NCBI GenBank assembly: GCA_949152475.1
Contig: OX424570.1
Coordinates: 26,036,694 to 26,100,693 of the forward strand
Direction: 5' to 3'
DNA: 64,000 nt
DNA from: Terebella lapidaria
Lineage: Eukaryota > Annelida > Polychaeta > Terebellida > Terebellidae
Position numbers and translations under genes: made by a program. Below the pieces are notes generated by a model that saw only the letters and a program-made list of their open reading frames with translations, did not search any database and had not been told where the DNA came from. Numbering within the stretch: position 1 is the first letter of the stretch; each line of letters starts with the position of its first letter. Below, one piece after another: positions 12,132-26,380 of this stretch.

Positions 12132-15100
12132 AAATGTCTCCGTCTTGGGTGTTTTCAGTATTTGGAAGAACCTTGGTTGAGTTACAACCTAGTGATTGAG
12201 CGTTTTGAGTCAAGCACCAACAACGAAGTGATCAAACATTGTGTGATATCCAAGGGACGTCAGACGAAAAAATAATCCACAAAGAGCATTTCACCCCAGG
12301 AGTCTGATGGCGTTGGAATTCTTATCCATTCAAGATAGAATCAAATTCCAGAAAAGGCAAATGTGCACATGTGATGTCATTCCAATAAATAATTTACCAT
12401 ATTCAGTGAGTCGACATTAAATCCAGTCTGAGAGTAGACTGTGTTAACATCCTTCCATGGAAAGCTGTTAGCTTGTGATGATAGCAATACATCTACAGGG
12501 TCACCCACAGGGAAGTGGATCCCTGGGGAAGGCATAATTAAATACCTTTTCTTGGAAAGTCACTGGGTATTGTAGAAAAGACCTAGTAAACATGAATAAT
12601 TACATCTATAAGTGTCCCCAGCATTTGATGTTTACAGACTTGCCTCCCTCAATACATGTAATTAGACATCTTCAGCATCACAGATGGGTATAGGTTATAA
12701 TTGGAAACAGTGTTGAACAGTGAATATTGTACCTGCTAACAGCGATTCTAAGTGCCAGGTTTACATGTGCAGGTCATCCCTTGGTACATGTTCAGGAGGT
12801 GTTACTTAGTTACTGAGGTATCCATTGGCGACTGTAAAGTTTGTCATTACTCCTTGATGTTAATTACTTTTTATCAACAATGAAGACTATCAGGTAAGTT
12901 ATACCACTGTATAGCATGTATACTAGTGATATTATAAAGACAGCGAGAGATGCAGCCGTCCGATCCCTGAGTTCAATATGAGCTAGTACGTAGCACAGTT
13001 AGCATATAACACAAGGGTTTCATCCGTGGTTGTTTTCCTTGAAAACAAAGCCACTTTCCTGTTGAAATGAATAATAACATACAGCAAGACACCAGACAGA
13101 GTCCTCTGGGGTTCCTGGAAAAATTACTCTTTGCTCCTGGCCAAACACAACAATGGCTGGTTTTAGGAATCATCCCTTGCGGCAAGGTTTGTTTGCAGTG
13201 CGACGCCCCAATCCTGATCAGGTCATATCGTGGACATATTACATCCCTGTATCATCAGAATATTCATTCAGTGAGTGATCTTGAATATATATTAAAAGTC
13301 AATGGTATTTCTTTGAACTGGATATCTGTACTATGTTGTACAACATTTCCCCGCTTTCGCAGAAAAGTTCCGATGGCGAAGACAGTTGTTGCATGTATGT
13401 AGTTTCAGATGCCTGAACAAAAACATATCCGAAAAAGTGGCCACTTTGGAAGAAAAGCTCGCATGTTTCCATCACAGATCACCTGTTTTTCTCTTCGAGA
13501 ACTCTTTGCCAGCCAGTGCCCCCACAGCAACAGCAACAAGCCACTTATCCTAAAGGACGACTAGACCCAGATTATACATGGCCGCGATCCTCAGGATAAA
13601 TACTGAGAGATCGGCAACATCCACCACCGCAGATTGGCTGGGAAGTCGAGGGAAAAAGGGAGAGAAAAACTTTTCGTGTTTTCCAGGTAAGCGACCGGAT
13701 CCCGATCATCTGCGGTGAATCAATATTGATCTATCCAGAACAAACATATCCATCACGTGAGTCAGAGGTTAATATCCGCCGAGGGAAACAGCACCAGCCC
13801 AGTAGCACCATATCCCGATGTGATGAGCGATCACATGTTGATATATGGCGCATTATCTATTTATTAATCCATGCATGCTGGGCATTGCAGGGCAGACCTG
13901 AACTTGAACCGGAGTCAGTGATGTCGTTTTGGCTTCTGAGTGAATGCCGAATGCTGAATATACAAGTGGGTAAGGGATAGCGGGGGATAATGTATGTACA
14001 TATATATATGTGTGTGTGAACAAAGCTTGTAGACGGATTCAAGTTGGCATGCTGGCCAGCACACAAGAAATCAATGGCTCCACGCTGTGCGCTACACAAC
14101 GACAATGGCACAGCATCAGCGTCACCGGAGGTTCATCCTTGAGTATGATCAACTGAAGTCCGTGAAAGGTCCCATGGCTCTATAGAGGCACAGCTAATGC
14201 CAGGGGAGCAGGCAGGGCACATTGTATGCGATGTATACACAGCTTTGTATGTTTTGGCAATCTATGGGTGTGTAATAATCCAATTTGTTAACGTTGCTGC
14301 AAAGCAAAGCAAGCTGAAAATGTTCATCACTTGAATGAGTTATCATTCATAATCCAGTTATCACTGCACAAAAGAAATCATGTACATGATGTTGACCTAA
14401 TTACATATGCTTCCCCGCTGTATCCAAACTGGTTTCCCTGCAGCATCACAGGAAGCCATTGAAACAAAGACAAGACAGCATCCAGGAACGTCTTCCTTCC
14501 TCACGGACCAATCAGAGCCGCCACATCACCTGCTGGAGGTTAATGAGGTGGATAGAGATAACGAAGCTTTGGTTCCCAGTCACATGACCACTTGGGGCAG
14601 GTGCTTGCTCAGTACACAAGGTGCAGCTTATAACCTGTTACCTAATGACCTACTGATCGCTGAATCGGTCTCTAATCAGTTTTATGACCAACTGGAAGCC
14701 ACTTTGTAATGGTCCCTGAAACAATCTGTGTTTATACATGTAGCTGTGTTTTTCCCAGATGAAGGCTGCCCTATTCAATCACCATGTTTGGTTGCATTGT
14801 CCATATATATCTGCATGATTGTATGGATTCTGCCTATTTCGTTCTTCCGATTTCAGCTGGAAGGAAAATTTCCGATTCCCTTAAGGTCCCATGGCAGCAG
14901 CTGAGCGGGCGAGATAAATAAATTCATATATCGCTGAATAGCCAGAAATCAATCACAATTGTATTGGGACGCTTCTGTTGTGACAGCCCCATCCATGGGC
15001 ATCTGTGCATGTGGGTGTGGGGGTTGTGGGGGAGGGGTGCCGCCAGACCCTGTTTCATCATTTGACAGGGGCTGTGAAGTGAATGGGATGGACATCAAAA

Positions 15101-18100
15101 TAAAAAGCGGCAGAACGGGGGCCAGACCGATACTTGGATGACATGAATACGATGTCCCTGCGGGCAGTGAAAGTACACGCAGGATGCTTTTATTGTTGAT
15201 GAGCTGATGATGTGCGACTGTCAATGGATCGGGGTAGGGGAGCGGGAGGAACTGAGATAATAGGGCTATATCCCTTGATTATGTGGGTTTGTGGAGGCAT
15301 GGAAAAAGATGAGTATGTTGTGAATGTCTCATTTATTCTTACGCCTCCATGGACAATATCCTGGTTAATCATGATAAAACTACCAACAAAGGTGCTTCAT
15401 TACTGGGACACGTAGGGTTATAGGGGCGACTGTGTCAATGGACGGAATTTAATCATTTCTGGGAAGTTACAAGAGATCCAGCAAGGCTTGATTGAACCAG
15501 GAGCCCTGCTGCACACAGTAGGAATGACACAGCCATTACCAACAATACATATGCAATACATATGTGTGCCATAGATCTGAGTTTATTGTTGCCCTTCGGC
15601 ATCAGACAGAGGCAATGGACTCCACTTATACTTCAAAGAATCTAATATACAATGTACTTGTAAACAGCTAAACAGGTAAAACTCTTAGCAAATACATCGC
15701 AAGGATGTCAGGAATAATGTATTCAAATACTGAAGGTTTGATCTATTAGACTGCAATATACATGTACATGTACAAGCAATATTGTGCAGTGTTTACTGCA
15801 CATTCAATGCATGCTGTACATGTAAGAGCGATTTCATTCAGGACTAGATAAGTCATATACATGTACTTGTAATCACATAGGGTCACTTGGAATTATTCCA
15901 TCAGCCTATCTTCAAGGGCTTATCATGTGGATCAGCTGATGTGCCAGGAATATCCTGCCAGCCACAGTCCACCAGACTGCTCATATTGGGTCATGTACTG
16001 GTGTACACATGTAGCATTGCCTCCTTGTCTGAGGAGCTGGCAGACTGACAAGGCAGCTCAGGGGGTCACTAATACACAAAAATACTATAAACCCTGGCTT
16101 ATCCTTACTAATTGACAGGGTCCACAGCCAACTTAGTCAATTATGGTAGTATGGCTCCTTGGCAATTAGATACATGGCTAAAGTAGTCTAATTGTTTACA
16201 TAACATGTGCTTCGTCTATTAGGAAATTGGCTTAGTGACAGTTGGAGCTTGTTGAGGACAATCCAATAATCAGGATATTTTGTGGGTGGAAGATTTGGGG
16301 TCAAGGATTGTCAGGCAGGAAAATACTTGAACAGGAGCTGTAAGAAAGGAAGATCCCACTGGTAACCATAGAAACAGCAAGCGGAGACACTTGGCAACTA
16401 TGGTAGCGGGCGAGAACGCACCATCATAATTTTATGGTTGGAGGCTAAACGACATGACAGCAAGGGCAACTCAAGGTCACAGGACAGAAGCCTTCATACA
16501 TAGCAGCAAAGAATGGAAAGGGGCCATAAGATGGGACAATGTACCACCATAATGTAGCACTATCTTGACCCTGGTAAAGGTTTACTTTAGTGGTCACTTA
16601 CCATTCTTACTTACTGCCATCAGAGAGCTGCATACATGTACAAGTATGGTAGGGTGTTGTGTGGGAGCTCCAGCCCTTGTACATGTACTTAGCACCTGTC
16701 TTGGGGGGAGGGGCTTTAATGGTTTCCAAGGTAACACCTGAGATCTGTCAACTCTCCCGTGACACTCCTCATTACCCCTCACTCTCATTAACGTCTTCAC
16801 ATTACAAACTTGTGCCGATCATAACATACCAGTGGGAAATGGGTTACCGGTATGGGACTTCCCAAGAACAAGTAAACATATATTTCTCTCTGTTCCATTG
16901 TTTCACATGTACATAATATATCCGATCTGGATAAAACAATGGATCAAGACAAAACGTGTGCTACTGGAACTGTATGCGGTTGCTGGCATCAATCTGGCAT
17001 GATTAGTTGTATTATGATTCTTGACATCATAATTAGTTAGTGTATCAATTAGTATGATTAGTGTGCATCTAACACTACACGTGTGCAATCATAAACCAAT
17101 ACATGTACTTCTGAAGGGAAGTATTGCCACATACATGTAATTGACTGATCAAACTTGATGATGTTTTGGGTGGAGTTATGAACCCTGTCCAAGCCTGACC
17201 ACCTGTGTCCCACAGTGTTGTCACCGTGACAACTAGAGGTGTCAATTTGTAAGTGGCATTTGGTGACAACTTGCCGGCTGCAGCAATGTCGCCTCGGCAT
17301 GCGATGGGTAAATCATGGAAACCATTTGACATCAACAGTTCGTTAACAACTTCTTAACAAAAGATGCTGTTCGGTAATTAAAATAGAACGTATCATTGAA
17401 TGGCATTGATTAAGGAATATGTAATAGGCATAAAATCATTCGATATTATCGAAATCTTGTAAAATACTAGTAAGGCAGCCTCTCACGTTCAGAAGTTAGC
17501 TTTTTATCCTCAAAACGACCCACCTTTACACATGGTGACTTTTTAGCAACAACGCATGCCTGTCACTATTTGTTGACCCTACATACCACAATACAATAGT
17601 ACTCTATCAATACAGAGCAATGAAAGGACATTTAATGGTCATTCAGTTACACATTCGATCAATTATTCATGGTAACATGGTATTTCTGCCCTCAGAAACA
17701 AATGAGCACGCTGACAGAAAATGGTTCGTATTTTTGCAGAAAATTCTAGCCTCTATCACACGGGAGAAAAAAATCAACACTATTATTGCACTCCAATAAC
17801 CTTCAAAATAGAGGAGATTTTATTACATGTGCACTTCTATTTGGGACTTGAAAAGTTCTACCGACCCCCGAGACTGTCTGACCAACATGGGGCTGTGCCA
17901 AGACAATCCCGTCTGGTTTTCCCATGTTTATAGTCAGGGGTTAGAAGTGTCGCCAAGGTCCGCTCGTGACAGTTTGCCCCGGGGAGAGGGCCGGAAGTAA
18001 CGGCGAATGTCGGAAGGACGCGACACAGGAATTTGTCGGTGAACCACAGCTTCGGGCCCCGGAGAAATGTGATTGATTTGCTTGTCACTACAATACAAAG

Positions 18101-20380
18101 CCTGACGGGTATCCCTTCCTCAAAAACTGCCTTCCTGTCCTCTGTCTGTATTTCTTGTATCCAGCGTCTCATAAAATATGTCCCCCACTAGATAAATACG
18201 TGTATGGAAATGTCCTCAAAATGTCTAGAAGCGGACAGACCTTGCAAAGATAGGGATCCTGAGAAAATATCTCGGTTATCTGGCCGTCATGGAGGAATTT
18301 ATCACTGACGAAGTATGGAATCCACCCGAGCTTCCAACAAATTGTCCGCTATGTTCAATAAAGCCGGGGTGGGATTGCCGGGGACGCTTTGCAATTATCA
18401 GCGCTAGATCTGATGGACACCGTGTCGCCGCCTGGTGCCAGCATCGTACAACATCACTCTCGATTCAGTGTCTTTACATGTTAACAAGTTCAAGTATTTA
18501 GGATGTTAGTTCAAGATCAGACTTGATTACAACACATGTCACAGTAAATTTCATATGTCCAGAGGTGGCACATTGAAGTACTGTACTTTATCATGTTAAT
18601 GTTTCTGTCTTGGTTCTCTGGTTGCAATACATGTACACAATTTATCATGACTCCATGCACCTACCGGTATCAACTTTACGACTATAGCCTAGAATACCAT
18701 GATTCCGTACATATTTCCGCAATAAGATATACATAGATACAGTTTTCAATTTACATGATTGCTCAGGTCTAATCCACTTTAAATATGGACACGTAGGAAA
18801 TACTGGTCTACATACCGGTGTAAACATTTTCCCTGGACAGAAACAGGGTCACTGCTGGTGAAATGTCAACATTTGGCCCCGAGGGAACAGAAAACAGACA
18901 GCAGTGTTGTCAACATGTGACACTGAACACCACACCTTCCTACCGTCAGCTTCCTAGGGGAAAGGGAACTAACTCAAATGGGGGTGAATATATGGTGGAG
19001 AATCCTAGCTCTGGACATATCTACATGTACATATAGGTAGCCTGGGGGTGGGGGGGGGCATATACCAGTAGGTAGATAGTGACGGAATTGAGGGGTAGAA
19101 GGCAGGGAGGGTATATGAATTTATGATATAGGCAAAAATGCGTGGGGCTGATTTTCGATGTTAATCTTGTTACCTACCATTGCCTACGTTAGGAAAACCA
19201 AATGAGGGCATCACCCCCAATCCCCATCCCCCACCCCCACCCCCCAATAGGATAATACAAGAACCATGGACACAAGGTTTCTGTACACTTCACTGTGCTA
19301 GTTATGCACAGGTATACAATGTCAACAGTTTTCTCTTTGAAATGGGGTAAAAATCTACACAACCAGATCTCTCTGAGATGAGTTTTCTTTTCCATATCGG
19401 TTATATTGTAAGGTTGGGGGAGGGAAGTGGAGGGGTAGACGGGGGATTTTGAACAGAAAAATGCAGGAGGGAAAAAACATGAACAAGCAGGGTGACAAGC
19501 AGTATGAATTTCATATTCGTCCCCTGGCAATTATCCAGGAAAGGGTTCATTTCAAACATGATACAGCCTCAGAGGTTTGCTTCATTCACAGTAAGATGGA
19601 AGTCTGACAAGCTTGCCTCAGAGGAATTACACAAGAGTTTTAAAGATATCGCCACATCACGGAAAAATATTGGAATCCATATAAAGTTATCTTGGACAAG
19701 ACAAGAAAGCTTCTTATTTCTATAATTGTAGAAAATGCTTGCAAAAATATAATTTATTGGTATAGAGGTACTAGTATGCGTTTGTGAATTTGCTGATGCA
19801 GCCCATGCATGAGACTGGAATTGACCTATCGCCAAAGCCCCCAAAAATTGTCCGAGTTTCACAAATTATGTTGGCAAACTTCTCTTTGGCCAATAATAAC
19901 GTTTTGCAGAATGTGTCGTAAATGACGTAAAAAGACTCGGACAAATGGGTTCGGCGATAGGTCAATTATCCTGTACTGAACTTGCCAGTGTGCATTATAA
20001 ATACGGTACCTACATTTAGTACTCACCATCTCACCATTTGTGTACATGATATAAGTAACAACAATATCAACATTGTCTATCTGATAATTAAGATGAATTG
20101 GTATGAATTACACTCTACACTTAAATGTGAATGTACATGTGTGTGCGTCGTGTGCGAGCCATGGTCCGTTTTGTTCTGCTTTTAGCCGTTCTACATCTGT
20201 GCATGTACTTCTAGTACAGTATATACATAAATGTCATGAGACATGAAGTAATTGAGGCTATGTAAAGTTATACAATGTACATAGTAATACAAACAGGGAA
20301 ACTTCTAATCTCAAGAATGTATTCCTGGGGTAACTGATATGTAATCACCTGACAAAACGCCTGATTTTACGTGAACTCAC
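12132..20380. other. Long non-coding stretch
   Basis: Only short open frames of random composition on both strands, TACATGTA-rich DNA, poly-G runs (near 19050) and the 147-bp MITE at 19820-19966. No RNA gene recognised. Confidence 0.45.
19820..19966. mobile_element. 147-bp hairpin MITE
   Basis: Left arm ATTGACCTATCGCC ... TTGTCCGAGT, right arm ACTCGGACAA ... GGCGATAGGTCAAT; about 32-38 bp of imperfect terminal inverted repeat around an approximately 75-bp centre. Too short to code. Confidence 0.7.
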
Positions 20381-20467
20381 CATAACATCGAAGGAGATAT
20401 CTCCAGATATACACGCAGCTCCACGGCCGAGACTTCTTCTGGACCGAACGTTTACCATCATAGTCAT
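20381..20467 (-). CDS. Candidate short first exon of the ORP gene (20-kb exon)
   Basis: An ATG cluster at 20467-20459 opens 29 codons (MTMMVNVRSRRSLGRG...) ending exactly at ATG|GTGAGT, a strong donor in phase 0, compatible with the exon at 3632. The third ATG has the best context (A at -3, G at +4). The exon is short and shows no domain, so chance cannot be excluded. It is listed because it repeats the phase-0 pattern of the other three candidate first exons. Confidence 0.35.
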
Positions 20468-23400
20468 GTGTAACGTCCGGTACTCAGTGGTACGCTAGTA
20501 CAGGCGGTACTCCCGATATACATGTACAGTCACCGGATATGATTGAAAATGTGTACATTCATCCAAGCTATCAGTTACTAGTGTCCTATAGTGTTGTGTG
20601 TTTCTTTTTTGATATGTCCGTGTCATTATTATACATCCTGTTTCAATACATATTGTTGTTTTTGTATATTGAAATTCAAATTAGAACTGAAGGGTAATTT
20701 GTATACAGCCTTGAGTGTCTAACTATCCATATGTAGCCGTGAAGTCATCGAAGATCATGCCGGGAACATCCTTGTTTTAATAAAAATGTTTTCAAAACAG
20801 TACATCAGTGTCCATACAACATACAATCCGAACGAAGAGTTGAAACAAGTTTCATTCTTAACCATGAAGATTCATGCTCACATGAAATAGACATCCACGT
20901 CACTACAAAAACTCAAACACATCTTCAAAACACGTCTGAGGCAAGGTGTTCCACTTGTTCACACGCATGCGACCACAAAAACATCGGCCCTGAGTGACAT
21001 ACTCGTCTACAGAGACACAAGCATCAGAGCCATAGCCACATGGAATGTAACACCAATGTTTACATCCCCTCGCAGCCTCAGTAGCCGGCCGTCCGACCTC
21101 CCGATGACATCTAGCGACCCATAGCGTGCTTGTATTGAAGTCTCTCTGCTCGTGGACGGAATATAATGCTCAGAACACACACACAATACGTGCAAGCCTG
21201 CAAGGACGAGGGAGCATTTAGCAACAGCCGTGGTGTGACTGTTACGCCCTTTGGACTTTCTTCAACTCAGTTCCCATTATTTTATTTGTCTCTCCCACCC
21301 TTATCTATTGATCTCTATCGCTGTTTCACCAATGTGATTTAACTCATTTGAAGAAAAATACTTGAACTGGCCGGCGAATAGTTTCCCATTTTTATATTCC
21401 TGTGTTTTGTATGCACTCGTGTGGTGTGATTCAAAAGTAGCCGACCGACACCCATCACATTTTACTTCTATTTCAAGAGCACACGACATTTTCACGTGCT
21501 CAATGGTCGTTTTTTGGTGTGCAGCGAAGTGTCATTAAATATTGTAATCTGTTACGTGGAAACCAGCGTCATTAAACGTGTAGTTAGTAATACACTGTAA
21601 GTTACTGATAACGGTACATTCTGGTGTCAGGCACAGAGGTCAACAAAACTAAGTTGTTTGCCCATTGAATGAATAAATTTATGTATCATTTAAAAAAAAA
21701 TTTTCTAAGGAGGAAATGTCCTTAAATGGTTTTGTTAGAATTTTTGGGGTGGCTATTAAATTTTACTAAAATGAATTGGTGGAGGGACGTTAAAATCCAA
21801 TCTACACATAATTCAAACCTATTGAATCCATCGCACTGAGTTAACATCTTTCAAGAACAATGGCTGTGAAATAAACTTCCAGAAATCCTAAACCACTACA
21901 TGTACTAGTACATAAATTGTCAATGAATTATCATCATATTTCTCAGTAACAAAGAACACTAAAGTCTACATACATTGTACATTTGTACCATGTTTGAATG
22001 AATATGGTGAGATTTCAAATGCACACATGAGTAAATAACTATTATATACATCAATCTATATAAGAGAGGATGATAGTCGTACAGATAGAAACATGGTTAT
22101 TCGAAAAGAAATAAGTGCTATCTGAGACGGGATTAACGGATATCATAAACAAAACAATGTACTAGCTGACTTGCTGATGAAAACTTCAAACAGGCAGGAA
22201 TCCGAGAATTATCCAGAAGTTCGGCCTGCTCTAGCAAATAGCGACGAGAGAGTCACAGCTGTTTTCTCTGACAACACGGTCGGATTCCCCACCAGCTAAA
22301 TCAATACAACCGAGTCACAAAACACGGGCAAAACTCGACCTGAATAATTCAGGCGACGGTACGATTTGGCACAAAAATGCCCCACAAAACTAAAGGTATC
22401 CATGGTAACCAAACCCCCGTGGGGGTTGAATGCTGTTAGGGGAGGTAGTTTGTCATGGTTATAATAGTGTTGTTACGTATTCATGATATTTGGAAACGTT
22501 GTACAATGTCAACACAGATTCGGCTTTACAAAGTCATGAATGCACAACATACAACTATCATAAAGGGAATGGACGAAGTGCACATGTATAAATACATGTA
22601 TTCAAATCATTGCTGTTTAAAACTCAAACAATCTTCAAACCCTACCCTTCCTGTTTCGATATTCACAATATACAAATTTTATATTGACAAAATTGGTATT
22701 AACACATCACACGACATACCTTACTTCTCAGTGATATTTCTGTTTTGCAGGAATCCTTTGAATTGATTCTATTCAACTTTCTATTCCACATCGCTCTATC
22801 AGCCTGGATCTTTTAGGATATATCCTACATGTCTGATTCCTATTCACATGTACATGTACATATTTTTTCAGATCTCAATTTGAAGCAATGACCAGTCACT
22901 CAACATGACATGAAGTCAAACTGCTTGCCGGTCAAAACTATAAATGCCATCTTATTCAACAGATGACTATCTACGATTCAATCAATATCAAATCAATTTA
23001 TCAGAACCAGCCTCTGTATGTAGCTTTTCCTAACATTAAACATCATAATGTAGCTTTCGATGACCATGTACATATCTCCGGCAGTACCGTATAAACTCTA
23101 TTATCATAGCAGATGTTTTTCATATACGTTGTTGTGGATGTATCAGATATAGAAATTAGGTTACATATACATGATATTGGCAATACTGGTGTTATTGGAG
23201 CTAATTTATATGTAAATCAATGACCACAATGACCAGTGCTGGCAGGTGTCATACCAGCATTTTACAGGGATGTTCAGATGTCAGTTTTCTATGCAGGTGT
23301 GGTAGAAGAATAGGAGGGGATGAGGGGGAGGGGGGTATATAGGATGCATTTGGGCAACTTTACCGGGCAGGTATAAATTTGGGGGATTTTTTCCTGTTTT

Positions 23401-24529
23401 ATAATTTATTTGTTTACATTCGTGCATTCTAACTTTGATACAATAACTACTCTATTATCAATAATATTATTGAATACATTATATTGCTGGCAAACAAAGA
23501 CAAACACTTCAAAACAGTACCCTAACATGTTAGATAACCAACTTGATTGTATGTACATGTAGGGCCGCTGATTACATAAATATAAATCAATAATTCCAGA
23601 CCTCAAATGAACCTATATGATCTCTTGCACTTATTGATTACTTCACAGCGTACAATGTAATGAATGCAGCATCGGTTTGCATTGGCCCTGTCTGTTGCTT
23701 TAAAGGTATTATTCTACAAGATACAGTCCATGAACAACTTGGTACAAATTGCCTGGTTTTCAATTACTTTGACAAATTTATTACAATATTTTGCAGCTTA
23801 TCTAATTTGATATTCACACATTGCCCTAAAGCCGTCAATGGCCCATCATCAAATCTCTGCATCTCCCGCACAAAACTTTTATGGTCATGCAAGAATGTGC
23901 CTCTCTCTATAACATGTCTTAACGTTCACCTCAAGTGAACTGTCCTGTGTTTGTACAAAAGGGTGTGAAATTATTTGTCGAGCTCAGTTCGGATACAGTC
24001 AAGACGCCTGCACATGTCCATGACATACATAGATAAAACTGATAACACCTCAACACGTCAAATTCAATAAACATGAAAAAACTTGTACACTCATCAGCCT
24101 CATGAACTGATGAAAGTGAACTGCATTTTATGTGTTTTTGTACATGTATATTTTATATGTATATTTTACTTTGATAACATGATAATATGATACCATATAT
24201 AGCTTGGAGTACTTCAGCACGTTCGGCACAAATTTAAAATGGCAAAGTTCTGTCAAGTGAACGATCAAGTGATATTCAATATCACTATGGATCTGATAGC
24301 GACCAAAAAACTATATCATCTATGACCTGTGCCCAATTTCAATTAAGAAAGTCATTGTTTTCGTACAGAGGTCCATGATATTCTATCTGTACATGTATGT
24401 AACTGTCAAAACTGAGGCTTGAGCAGTTTATAAAAGCAATAGGTACTAGAAGTCAGTCTTCAGATCATTTAAATGTGTTTGAAGTATTTGATTCCTGTGA
24501 CTCAGAGTGGCGGATAAAATAGTACTCAC
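20468..24529. other. Non-coding stretch
   Basis: AT-rich, with no exon that meets both frame and splice criteria and no mobile element recognised. Confidence 0.45.
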
Positions 24530-24697
24530 TGATTCCGATCCGTGGCGTGCGTGACTCCGCAGCGACTTCCGATCCTTGTCCCGGCTGTTCGTGGAGTGGA
24601 GACTGCGGCGGTCAGGGTTTGGCGACCGTCCGGAGATCATCGTGTCAGCCGCGGGCGGTGGAGATCCCTGCACAGGTGACGGCGGACCCTGGAGCAT
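24530..24697 (-). CDS. Candidate distal exon of the ORP gene (24.6-kb exon)
   Basis: Open frame rich in Ser, Arg, Asp and Pro, including MISGRSPNPDRRS and ending RHGSES at a TCA|GTGAGT donor, phase 0. Joined to the exon at 3632 it gives a continuous Ser/acidic linker. Possible beginnings are an ATG at 24697 (weak context), an internal ATG at the MISG peptide (A at -3), or an acceptor such as CTGTGCAG upstream of GGATCTCC, which would make it an internal exon. The local sequence is GC-richer than its surroundings, as expected of coding DNA. It could belong to another unseen gene. Confidence 0.45.
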
Positions 24698-26380
24698 GTA
24701 CACATTTACTTTTTTTATTCTGCATCTGCATGTTTTTTTTATCAGCCTACAATAAACTCAAGATGACACAAATCAATTTCTCATAACGTTGATTTCTCCA
24801 TGTTCTCTGGACAGACAATTTTTTCTTTCTATCTTCATCTACCTATAATTAGTTTTTTTCTTGGATACTGATTTGACTGGAGATCAGTCAGCAATCTGAT
24901 CAGTACATAAATACCAGTGAGTCGAATCAGTCGATGACGAGGTTTGTTTTCTAACCACTGTTAATTTTACTGCATCTCTCGGGGCATTGTAAACTTTTAT
25001 GACCCAACTGACCAAATCAATTTTACATGTATCTACCGACCTTTTACAATTTCCAATAAATCAACAAATAAACATACATGTATTTATATACCAATTAGTA
25101 CAAGCAAATTTCTTCATCACATTCAGGTTTAAACATATGATATTCATGGAATAATGAGCACGATCATTTCTTACATTCAAAGACAAGTTATCAGCACAAA
25201 GCGTCATTGTGTCGTATTTTGAATCGATTCCGTTTCCAATCATCATGATCATGGTTTTTAGTCCTTTCTCAAATAGCAAGTAATGGTCTCGTTTTTTTTC
25301 ATGCCAGCTAAGAATCGGTAGGTTATCCAGTTAGATCTACATCAGTAGAGAAAATCCGAGAAGGTGCATCCCTATGAACAATAATTTTGTTTTGTGACGG
25401 ATAGTCTGTGCCACTTTGCGATCTGCCAAATCACTGCGACATGTCACCAGAATTGTGAGTCACGCTTCAGGGAACCCCAGTGCGATAATCTGATACCAGG
25501 GCACATAAAAATATTTACCCATATGATTTTGGTGGGGGGGGGGGGGTGTCATATATCATGTATATCTGAGGTAGTTACTGTCACCGAGAACAGCTGATTT
25601 TTATATTGATCAGCGCAGAACACTAGATCTATCCGCCCATCGATTTCATATATGGACTAGCGTGAAAAAAGACAAGTTATGCAAATGACCCCCCATGACC
25701 GACCAGTCACAATAAAGCACTCGACAGACTAAAAACTCGGGTTCATTTCACACAACAAAGCCACTTTGTCGTTGCTAAGTGTACAACCACAACATCCAAT
25801 AAACAACCTGATTCACTGGAAATCACACCACCTCTAAAATGTAAACACTATTAGATTTGAATTAGTTGGTAAACTGTCAACCGCAAGTACACCAAACTTT
25901 ACACAATTCACAATAAACTGTCAAAAACGAATCATCTTGTCTTGAGCAACTGGTTGAGGCGAGGCCGAGGGGGTGTGTCAACTTTTGTTGAGGAGCCGAA
26001 ACGTCAACGCAACAGACAACAACATAGCGGTCTAAAATGAATACCATTCCATAAAAATAAAAGCAGTGTTATGTCAAGCGAATAATTCACACGAAATACT
26101 GTAATCTAATTACCTGCGTTATGAATGAGATCGATATTTACTGACAAATCGCCGTTTTGGGAATGTTGCTGTCATTCAGCGCCATGACAGTTTCCCCACG
26201 CGCAAGGGATTGTGGGAAGGAGGGAAACGGGGGAAAGTACGACAATTTTGATGCAGAAATTTGTGCGCCGCAAATTATTATGGCGGGAAAATATTACCGC
26301 GTTTATTTTCAAATGGTGACTGATAAAATAAATTAAATGATGCTCCCCATTTCCCCACCCACTTGTTCTATGGTAGAATC

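Noticed and set aside
17858..18172. 104-codon minus-strand open frame as another ORP exon
   Set aside because: I found no convincing phase-0 donor at its end and no similarity to ORP proteins.
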